Under the pieces are notes generated by a model, which was not told the origin of the DNA, made no database searches, and saw only the letters and a list, made by a program, of their open reading frames with translations. A DNA stretch of 64,000 bases from NCBI RefSeq assembly GCF_000423325.1, contig NZ_AUHT01000006.1:124001-188000 (forward strand). Direction: 5' to 3'. The DNA comes from Lysobacter defluvii IMMIB APB-9 = DSM 18482. GTDB lineage: Bacteria > Pseudomonadota > Gammaproteobacteria > Xanthomonadales > Xanthomonadaceae. Numbering within the stretch: position 1 is the first letter of the stretch; the number at the start of each line of letters is the position of its first letter. This document shows positions 24,200 to 31,161 of the stretch, in pieces. Position numbers and translations under genes: made by a program.

Positions 24200-25195
24200 A
24201 TGCTCGTGATCGGCATCGCCGGCACCGAACTCACCGCGCAGGAGCGCGACTGGCTGCAGCACGATGCCTGCGCCGGCGTGATCCTGTTCACCCGCAACTT
24301 CGCCTCGCGCGCGCAGGTCGCCGAGCTGTCGCAGGCGATCCGCGAGGCCGCGCCGCGGCCGCAGCTGGTCTGCGTCGACCAGGAAGGCGGCCGCGTGCAG
24401 CGCTTCCGCGAAGGCTACAGCGCGCTGCCGCCGCTGGAGCGCTTCGGCCGGCAGTACCGCACGGATCCGCAGGGTGCGCTGGGGCTGGCGCGTGAACACG
24501 CCTGGGTGATGGCCAGCGAGGTGCGCGCCAGTGGGGTGGACCTGAGCTTCGCGCCGGTGGTCGACCTGGGCCGCGGCAACCGCGCCATCGGCGACCGTGC
24601 GTTCGACGCCGATCCGGAGGTGGTCGCCGAGTTCACCCGCGCCTACGTCCAGGGCATGCAGTCGGCGGGCATGGCGGCCACGCTCAAGCATTTCCCGGGG
24701 CACGGCTCGGTGCTCGAGGACACCCACCACGACGACGCCGTCGATCCGCGCAGCCTGGAGGAGATCCAGGCGCTGGACCTGGTGCCCTTCGCCGCCGGCA
24801 TCGAGGCCGGCGCCGACGCGGTGATGATGGCCCACGTCGCGTACCCGGCGGTGGCGCCGGAGCCGGCCGGCTACTCGCGGGTGTGGATCCAGGACATCCT
24901 CCGCGGGCGGATGGGCTTCCGCGGGGTGGTGTTCTCCGACGACATCGGCATGGCCGCGGCGTTCTCGGCCGGCGGCATCGGGCAGCGGGTGGAACTGCAC
25001 CTGGACGCCGGCTGCGACGTGGTGCTGGTCTGCCACCCTGAGCTGGTGGAGGAGTCGCTGAAGTCCGTCGAGGGGCGCGCGCTCAACACCATGGCGCTCA
25101 CCGGATTGATCGGCCGCGGACCGATGGGCTGGGACGGGCTGATCGCCGATGCGCGCTATTCCGGTGGCCGCGGCCGGCTGGAGGGGATGGCATGA
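24200..25195 (+). CDS. nagZ: Beta-N-acetylhexosaminidase NagZ
   Basis: A 331-residue cytoplasmic glycoside hydrolase family 3 enzyme that removes GlcNAc from anhydro-muropeptides in peptidoglycan recycling. KHFPGHG at 163-169 and the nearby H176 form the characteristic loop; the nucleophile is D247 in FSDDIGM. The length fits NagZ (about 340). A GACAAT -10-like box lies at 24156-24161. The stop overlaps the hpt start (ATGA at 25192). Confidence 0.96.
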   Translation: MLVIGIAGTELTAQERDWLQHDACAGVILFTRNFASRAQVAELSQAIREAAPRPQLVCVDQEGGRVQRFREGYSALPPLERFGRQYRTDPQGALGLAREHAWVMASEVRASGVDLSFAPVVDLGRGNRAIGDRAFDADPEVVAEFTRAYVQGMQSAGMAATLKHFPGHGSVLEDTHHDDAVDPRSLEEIQALDLVPFAAGIEAGADAVMMAHVAYPAVAPEPAGYSRVWIQDILRGRMGFRGVVFSDDIGMAAAFSAGGIGQRVELHLDAGCDVVLVCHPELVEESLKSVEGRALNTMALTGLIGRGPMGWDGLIADARYSGGRGRLEGMA

Positions 25196-25758
25196 AGGCC
25201 GACCTGAAGCAGGTGCTGGCCACCGCGGACCTGCTCCACGACCAGGCGGGCGTGGAAGCGGCGATCGCCCGCATGGCCGGCGAGATCCGCGCCGACTACC
25301 CGGATGCGGACGACATCGACGGGCGGCCGCTGTTCCTGACCATCATGCACGGCGGATTCCCGTTCGCCGCGCGGCTGGCGATGGAGCTGGGCCTGCGCGG
25401 ACTGGACCTGGCGCTCGACTACCTGCATGCCAGCCGCTACCGGGGCTCGACCTCGGGCCGCGAGCTGCGCTGGATGCACGAGCCGGCGACGCCGCTGCAG
25501 GGCCGCCGGGTGCTGCTGGTCGACGACATCCTCGACGAGGGCCATACGCTGGCCGGCATCATCGAGTGGTGCCGGGCGCAGGGCGCGGCCGAGGTGCGGG
25601 TCGCGGTGCTGACCGTCAAGGAGCACGACCGCTGCGTCGAGGGCGTGTGCGCGGACTACGTCGGCCTGCGGGTGCCGGACCGCTACGTGTTCGGCTACGG
25701 CATGGACTACCACGAGCAGGGGCGGAACCTGCCCGCGATCTACGCGATGGCGGAGTAG
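25192..25758 (+). CDS. hpt: Hypoxanthine-guanine phosphoribosyltransferase
   Basis: A 188-residue type I phosphoribosyltransferase that converts hypoxanthine or guanine plus PRPP to IMP or GMP. The PRPP-binding motif is VLLVDDILDEGHT (107-119), and LTIMHGGFPFAARL is the pyrophosphate loop. The gene overlaps nagZ by 4 nt and is followed by mtnP after 4 nt, so all three form one transcription unit. Hypoxanthine released by the MtnP reaction would be its direct substrate. Confidence 0.92.
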   Translation: MKADLKQVLATADLLHDQAGVEAAIARMAGEIRADYPDADDIDGRPLFLTIMHGGFPFAARLAMELGLRGLDLALDYLHASRYRGSTSGRELRWMHEPATPLQGRRVLLVDDILDEGHTLAGIIEWCRAQGAAEVRVAVLTVKEHDRCVEGVCADYVGLRVPDRYVFGYGMDYHEQGRNLPAIYAMAE

Positions 25759-25762
25759 GGCC

Positions 25763-26527
25763 ATGGAGCAGGGGATCGAGCTTGCCGTGATCGGCGGCAC
25801 CGGCCTGTACCAGCTGGCCGGACTGGAAGAGGCAGAGGCACACCAGCCGGCCACTCGCTACGGGATGCCGTCCGGTCCGGCCCGCGTGGGCGTCCTGCAC
25901 GGCCACCGCGTGGCGTTCCTGGCCCGCCACGGCGAGGGCCATTCGGTCCCGCCGCACCGGATCAACTACCGCGCCAACCTCGCAGCGCTGCAGGCGCTGG
26001 GTGCGCGCCGCGTGCTGGCGCTCAACACCGTGGGCGGCATCACCGCCGCCTATGGGCCGCGCGTGCTGGCCTGCCCGGACCAGCTGATCGACTACACCTG
26101 GGGGCGGGTCTCGACCATCTGCGAGGAGGAAGGCAGGGAGGTCGTGCACGTGGACTTCGGCGAGCCGTATGACCGCGCCCTGCGCGCCGCCGTGCTCGAG
26201 GCCGCCCGCGCCAGTGGCACCGCACTCGTGGACGGCGGCTGCTACGGAGCCACCCAGGGGCCGCGGCTGGAGACCCGCGCCGAGATCGCCCGCATGCGGC
26301 GCGATGGCTGCGACCTGGTCGGCATGACCGGCATGCCGGAGGCGGCGCTGGCGCGGGAGATGGGACTGGACTACGCCTGCCTGGCGATCGTGGCGAACTG
26401 GGCCGCCGGGGCCGGACCCGACCCCGACGAGGTGATCACCCTGCAGGATGTGCTCGACAACGTGGCGGCCGCTTCCAGGGGACTGCCCGCGCTGCTCGAG
26501 GCGCTCCTGGCCACGCGGCCGCGCTGA
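25763..26527 (+). CDS. mtnP: S-methyl-5'-thioinosine / methylthioadenosine phosphorylase
   Basis: A 254-residue type II purine nucleoside phosphorylase. The phosphate-binding loop is [32 protein letters not shown] and [20 protein letters not shown] are family blocks. In Pseudomonas aeruginosa the homologue next to nagZ acts on methylthioinosine rather than methylthioadenosine, and the same nagZ-hpt context here favours that activity, giving hypoxanthine for Hpt. The exact specificity is inferred from context, not from residues I could prove. Confidence 0.88.
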   Translation: MEQGIELAVIGGTGLYQLAGLEEAEAHQPATRYGMPSGPARVGVLHGHRVAFLARHGEGHSVPPHRINYRANLAALQALGARRVLALNTVGGITAAYGPRVLACPDQLIDYTWGRVSTICEEEGREVVHVDFGEPYDRALRAAVLEAARASGTALVDGGCYGATQGPRLETRAEIARMRRDGCDLVGMTGMPEAALAREMGLDYACLAIVANWAAGAGPDPDEVITLQDVLDNVAAASRGLPALLEALLATRPR

Positions 26528-26545
26528 GTACGGGCCGGCGGTCCG

Positions 26546-26574
26546 TTGTCAAGCGCGGGTTCAGTTTGCATACT
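26546..26574 (+). promoter_or_regulatory. Promoter of the cold-shock gene
   Basis: TTGTCA (26546-26551), a 17-nt spacer and CATACT (26569-26574): five and four of six consensus matches at ideal spacing. The message would start near 26581, leaving a leader of about 57 nt before the ATG at 26638. Confidence 0.7.
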
Positions 26575-26637
26575 GCGCGGGCGTTCGCCCCGGACGGGGA
26601 GTGCGCACGAAACCCAGTCGACGAGGTCACAAAGGAT

Positions 26638-26844
26638 ATGCAGTACGGCACCGTGAAGTGGTTCAACGACGCCAAGGGATTTGGCTTCATTACCCCGGAG
26701 GAGGGCGGTGCGGACGTGTTCGCCCACTTTTCCGCGATCAATGCAAAGGGTTTTCGCAGTCTCCAGGAAGGCCAGCGGGTGCGGTACGAGGTGACCCAGG
26801 GGCCGAAGGGGGCGCAGGCCTCGGACATCACCCCGGCGGACTGA
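26638..26844 (+). CDS. Cold-shock domain protein (CspA family)
   Basis: A 68-residue single-stranded nucleic-acid-binding protein acting as an RNA chaperone. RNP1 is KGFGFI (13-18) and RNP2 is VFAHFS (27-32), with [11 protein letters not shown] at the start. It has its own promoter and a strong terminator 50 nt downstream, so it is a single-gene unit. Whether it is cold-induced or constitutive cannot be told; the leader is shorter than the long thermosensing leader of E. coli cspA. Confidence 0.95.
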   Translation: MQYGTVKWFNDAKGFGFITPEEGGADVFAHFSAINAKGFRSLQEGQRVRYEVTQGPKGAQASDITPAD

Positions 26845-26894
26845 GCCGGCGGGGCATGCGGTCGGGTGCATCCGGCCGCCGGACGATCCCGGAG

Positions 26895-26918
26895 GGCCCC
26901 GCAAGAGCGGGGCCTTTT
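26895..26918 (+). terminator. Rho-independent terminator after the cold-shock gene
   Basis: An 8-bp perfect stem GGCCCCGC / GCGGGGCC with loop AAGA, followed by TTTT. Confidence 0.9.
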
Positions 26919-26963
26919 GCGTTGTGCGCTAGATTCGGGGCGGATCCACACCGAGCCCCCGCG

Positions 26964-28598
26964 ATGGACACCGCTCCACGCCCCGAACGCTTCCGGACCC
27001 ACGAAGTCGGCAACCAGCCGCCACCGTTCGCGCCGCGCGACCTTTGGCACGATGACCGCGTGTTGCGCGAGAGCCTCGAACGGGAGGGTGGCGGGCGGCT
27101 CGTGGAGCACGTCGCGCGCTACGGCACCTTGGCCGGCGGCCGGCTGCTGGAGCTCTCCTTCGATGCCCATCGGGACCGGCCGCGCCTGTGCACCCACGAC
27201 GGCAGCGGCCGGCGGGTCGACCGCGTCGCCTTCCATCCGAACTACCACGCGCTGATGGACGCGGCCGTCACCCACGGGGTGGCGGGCCTGTCCTGGCGCG
27301 ACGGCGGCCCCGGTGCCCACGTGGCCCGGGCGGCCCTGAGCTACCTGCACCACCAGGTCGAGCCGGGTACCAGCTGTCCGCTGACCATGACCCATGCCGC
27401 CGTGCCGGTGCTGCGGCGCGAGCCGGCACTGGCCGGGTGGGCGGAACGCGCCGCCGCGCCCCACTACGACCCGCGCGAAGTCCCGGCAATGGAGAAGGCC
27501 GGCATCACCGTCGGCATGGGGATGACCGAGAAGCAGGGCGGCAGCGACGTGCGCGCCAACACCACGCGTGCGACGCCGGACGGGACCGCCTGGCGCCTGG
27601 TGGGCCACAAATGGTTCTTCTCGGCGCCGATGAGCGACGGCTTCCTGGTGCTCGCCCAGGCCCCGGGCGGCCTGACCTGCTTCCTGATGCCGCGGCTGCT
27701 GGAGGACGGGTCGCGGAACGCCTTCCACCTGCAGCGGCTCAAGGACAAGGTCGGCGACTGGTCGAACGCGTCCTCGGAGGTCGAATTCCAGGGCGCGCTT
27801 GCCTGGCGAGTGGGGGAAGAGGGCCGGGGCGTGGCGACCATCCTGGAGATGGTCATGCTGACGCGGCTGGACTGCATGCTCGGCGCCGCCGCGCAGATGC
27901 GGATGGCGCAGGCGCAGGCGCTCCACCATTGTCGTCATCGCAGTGCGTTCGGCCGGCCGCTGGTGGAGCAGCCACTGATGCGCAACGTGCTGGCCGACCT
28001 CGCGATCGAGTCCGAGGCAGCAACCGTGCTGGCGATGCGCATTGCCCGTGCGGTCGACGCCGCGCCGCGGGATCCGGCCGAGGCCGCGCTCGCCCGCATC
28101 GCCACCGCGACCGGCAAGTACTGGCTGTGCCGCCGCGCGCCCGCCTTCGTCAACGAGGCACAGGAGTGCCTTGGCGGCAACGGTTACGTCGAGGAATCGC
28201 TGCTGGCGCGGCTGTACCGGCAGGCGCCGCTCAACTCCATCTGGGAAGGCAGCGGCAACGTCCAGTGCCTGGACGTGCTGCGCGCGCTGGCGAAGGAGCC
28301 CGCGACCGCCGACGCGCTGCTCGCGGAGATCGGCGCCGCCCGTGGCCTTCATCCGGCGCTGGACCGGGCTGCCGCGGCGCTGCCGGCCCTCCTCGCGGGA
28401 GCGAGCGAGGCGGGTGCACGGCGTCTGGTGGAGCAGCTTGCCCTCGCCCTGCAGGCGAGCCTGCTGCTGCGATGCGGCAGTCCGGCGGCGGATGCGTTCT
28501 GCCGCAGCCGGCTGGACGGCGAGCACGGGCTGGCCATGGGCACGTTGCCGGACGGATTGCCGCTGGAGGAACTGCTCGCCCGGGCGCTCCCGGACTGA
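26964..28598 (+). CDS. aidB: AidB-type acyl-CoA dehydrogenase family protein
   Basis: A 544-residue flavoprotein. The size and the N-terminal extension (THEVGNQPPPFAPRDLWHDD) match E. coli AidB (541 aa), which binds DNA, has weak isovaleryl-CoA dehydrogenase activity and is induced by alkylating agents. GMGMTEKQGGSDVRANTT and VGHKWFFSAPMSDGFLVLAQ form the FAD and substrate core; RSAFGRPL and AQECLGGNGYVEES follow. The ATG at 26964 is chosen from homology. It has a TAGATT -10-like box at 26930 and a spacing of 18 nt to the convergent ABC gene. Confidence 0.87.
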   Translation: MDTAPRPERFRTHEVGNQPPPFAPRDLWHDDRVLRESLEREGGGRLVEHVARYGTLAGGRLLELSFDAHRDRPRLCTHDGSGRRVDRVAFHPNYHALMDAAVTHGVAGLSWRDGGPGAHVARAALSYLHHQVEPGTSCPLTMTHAAVPVLRREPALAGWAERAAAPHYDPREVPAMEKAGITVGMGMTEKQGGSDVRANTTRATPDGTAWRLVGHKWFFSAPMSDGFLVLAQAPGGLTCFLMPRLLEDGSRNAFHLQRLKDKVGDWSNASSEVEFQGALAWRVGEEGRGVATILEMVMLTRLDCMLGAAAQMRMAQAQALHHCRHRSAFGRPLVEQPLMRNVLADLAIESEAATVLAMRIARAVDAAPRDPAEAALARIATATGKYWLCRRAPAFVNEAQECLGGNGYVEESLLARLYRQAPLNSIWEGSGNVQCLDVLRALAKEPATADALLAEIGAARGLHPALDRAAAALPALLAGASEAGARRLVEQLALALQASLLLRCGSPAADAFCRSRLDGEHGLAMGTLPDGLPLEELLARALPD

Positions 28599-28616
28599 CC
28601 GGGGGCGTCTGGCGCG

Positions 28617-30431
28617 TCAGTCCAGGAACTGCAGCCGTGCCAGCTCGGCGTAGAGCCCACCCTGGGCCAGCAACTCCTCGTGGGTGCCCTCGGCGACGAT
28701 CCGCCCGTGGTCCATCACCACGATCCGGTCGGCCTTGAGCACGGTCGCCAGCCGGTGCGCCACCACCAGCGTGGTGCGACCCTCCATCAGCGTCTCCAGC
28801 GCCTGTTGCACGGCGCGCTCGCTCTGCGCATCCAGCGCGCTGGTGGCCTCGTCGAGCAGCAGGATCGGCGCGTCCTTGAGCAGGGCGCGGGCGATCGCGA
28901 TGCGCTGCTGCTGGCCACCGGACAGCCGCGCGCCCCGCTCGCCCAGCTCCGTGTCGAGCCCTTCCGGCAGTGCCTCGAGGAAGTCGGTGGAGTGGGCGGC
29001 GGCGACCGCCGCCTGCAGCTCCGCGTCGGAGGCCTCAAGCCGCCCGTAGCGGATGTTGTCGCGGGCGCTGGCGGCGAAGATCACCGGCTGTTGTGGCACC
29101 AGCCCGATGGCCCCGCGCAGCCCCGCCAGCGGCAGCGAGCGGATGTCGTGCCCGTCCACCGACACGATCCCCGACTCCGGGTCGTGGAACCGCAGGAGCA
29201 GGGAGAACACCGTGCTCTTGCCGGCACCGGAGGGACCCACCAGCGCCACGGTCTCGCCCGGCCGCACGCGCAGGTCGAATCCGTCCAGCGCCGGCAGGTC
29301 GGGGCGCATGGGGTAGTGGAAGGTCACCCCGTCGAAAGTGATCTCGCCGCGGACCGGCCGGGGCAGGGCCACCGGGTGGGCGGGTTCCCGGATCGCGGGT
29401 TGCTCCACCAGCAGCTCGGAGATGCGCCCCATGCCACCGGCGGCGCGCTGCAGCTCGTTCCAGACCTCGGCCAGCGCCCCGACCGAGCCACCGGCGATCA
29501 GCGCGTACAGGACGAACTGGGCCAGGGTGCCCGCGCTCATGCGGCCGTCGGCGACGTCGTGGGCGCCCGACCACAGCACCAGGGTGATGGCGCCGAACAC
29601 CAGCACGATGGCGATCGCCGTCACCCAGGCCTGGGCCTGGATGCGCCGGCGCGCGGTCGCCACCGCGACCTTCAGCGCCTCGCCGAAGCGGCCCAGCTCG
29701 TAGGGCTCGCGCGCGTGCGCCTGCACCGTGCGCACCGCGCCCAGGGTTTCGTTGGCGAGCGCGTTGGCATCGGCCACCCGGTCCTGGGCCGAGCGCGAGA
29801 TCTTCTGCAGCCGGCGCCCGCCGATCACGATCGGCACCACCGCCAGCGGGATCCCGACGAGCGTGTAGGCGGCCAGGTGCGGTGCGGTCACGAACAGCAT
29901 CGCGATGCCGCCCAGGAAGGTCACCGCGCTGCGCAGCGCCACCGACATGCTGGTGGCGATCACCCCGCGCAGCAGCTCGGCGTCGGCGGTGAGCCGGGAG
30001 ACCAGCTCGCCGCTGCGGGTGCGATCGAAGAAGCCCGCATCCAGCGAGACCAGGTGTGCGTACAGCTGCCCGCGCAGGTCCGCGACCACCCGCTCGCCGA
30101 GCAGGGAAACGAAGAAGAAGCGCGCCGCGGTCGCCAGCGCAAGGGCCACCGCAACCGCGAAGAGCAGCATGAAGGCCCGGTCGATGGCGCCCCCACCGCC
30201 CTGCGCGAAGCCCTGGTCGATCATGATCCGGAACGCGTGCGGCAGGGTCAGGGTCGCGGTGGAAGAGGCCGCCAGGGCGACCAGCCAGGCGGTGAACAGA
30301 CCCCGGTGGCGCCGGACGAAGGGCCAGAGCGTCTTGAGGCTGCCGATAGGCGCCTTGCCGGTTGTTCCGGGGCTCCCGCCGGGGGCCGGGTCGGGACGTG
30401 CGCTTCCGGGCGCGGGGGAGGCGGCATTCAT
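28617..30431 (-). CDS. ABC exporter, membrane-spanning and ATPase fused (MsbA/LmrA type)
   Basis: A 604-residue half-transporter that should dimerise. Six membrane helices lie in about residues 30-320. The ATPase shows Walker A GPSGAGKST, Q-loop, signature LSGGQQQR and Walker B ILLLDEAT. The EFFDRTRSGEL-like coupling segment (GFFDRTRSGELVSRL) is typical of lipid or multidrug exporters. Possible starts are at 30431, 30449 and 30467; 30431 is used because it lies just after the yigZ stop. The substrate is unknown. Confidence 0.85.
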   Translation of the reverse strand: MNAASPAPGSARPDPAPGGSPGTTGKAPIGSLKTLWPFVRRHRGLFTAWLVALAASSTATLTLPHAFRIMIDQGFAQGGGGAIDRAFMLLFAVAVALALATAARFFFVSLLGERVVADLRGQLYAHLVSLDAGFFDRTRSGELVSRLTADAELLRGVIATSMSVALRSAVTFLGGIAMLFVTAPHLAAYTLVGIPLAVVPIVIGGRRLQKISRSAQDRVADANALANETLGAVRTVQAHAREPYELGRFGEALKVAVATARRRIQAQAWVTAIAIVLVFGAITLVLWSGAHDVADGRMSAGTLAQFVLYALIAGGSVGALAEVWNELQRAAGGMGRISELLVEQPAIREPAHPVALPRPVRGEITFDGVTFHYPMRPDLPALDGFDLRVRPGETVALVGPSGAGKSTVFSLLLRFHDPESGIVSVDGHDIRSLPLAGLRGAIGLVPQQPVIFAASARDNIRYGRLEASDAELQAAVAAAHSTDFLEALPEGLDTELGERGARLSGGQQQRIAIARALLKDAPILLLDEATSALDAQSERAVQQALETLMEGRTTLVVAHRLATVLKADRIVVMDHGRIVAEGTHEELLAQGGLYAELARLQFLD

Positions 30432-30435
30432 CCGG

Positions 30436-31047
30436 CTATTGTCCGTCATCGGCGTCGTCCGGTGCATCGGAGACGCGGACCTCCCCGCGCGTGGAGTCGC
30501 GCAGTTGCAGTCGCAGCGGGCCGGCCGCGTCCGCCGGCACTCTCAGCAGCAGACTCCCGCCATCGGCCGCGAAATCCTCGGACAGCTTGTCGGCCCCGTG
30601 CTGTGCGAGCGCCCCGTGCACCGCGCCGGTGTGTTCGAAGGGGTACGCCAGCCGCAGGTGGACGTACTCGATGAGCGTGCGGCGCGGGGCCGTGCGCAGG
30701 CATTCGGCGGCGCAGCCTCCGTAGGCGCGCACGAGGCCTCCGGCGCCCAGCTTGATCCCCCCGTACCAGCGGGTGACCACCACCACCACCTCGTCCAGGC
30801 CCTGGCCATCGATCGCGGCGAGGATCGGCCGGCCGGCGGTCCCGGCGGGCTCGCCATCGTCGCTGGAGCGGTACAGCCCCCCGATCCGCCAGGCCCAGCA
30901 GTTGTGGGTGGCGTCGGCGGTCGAGACGCGCGCGATGAACTCCGCCGCGGCCTCCGGGTTGCCGGCCGGCCCGGCCAGTGCCAGGAACCGGCTGTGCTTG
31001 ACCACCAGTTCGTGGCTGGCCTCGCCTTGCAGGGTCTGGCGGCTCAT
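30436..31047 (-). CDS. YigZ/IMPACT-family protein
   Basis: A 203-residue protein with the UPF0029 core: KHSRFLALAGPAGNPEAA, then THNCWAWRIG, the block SSDDGEPAGTAGRPIL and VVVVTRWYGGIKLGAGGLVRAYG. The C-terminal ferredoxin-like domain (DUF1949) covers about 135-195. The family is related to eukaryotic IMPACT and may bind elongating ribosomes or RNA; the bacterial role is poorly defined. It is divergent from the GAF-GGDEF-EAL gene and directly upstream of the ABC exporter with a 4-nt gap. Confidence 0.92.
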   Translation of the reverse strand: MSRQTLQGEASHELVVKHSRFLALAGPAGNPEAAAEFIARVSTADATHNCWAWRIGGLYRSSDDGEPAGTAGRPILAAIDGQGLDEVVVVVTRWYGGIKLGAGGLVRAYGGCAAECLRTAPRRTLIEYVHLRLAYPFEHTGAVHGALAQHGADKLSEDFAADGGSLLLRVPADAAGPLRLQLRDSTRGEVRVSDAPDDADDGQ

Positions 31048-31161
31048 GGGCTTCGGGCTGTGTTCGGAGTGCGCATCCGGGCAGGGTAGGGCCTGGGACC
31101 CGGCTGGCAAGCATCGCGTGCCGCCAGCCGGCGCTGATCCGGTTATGCTGCCGGTCCACTG

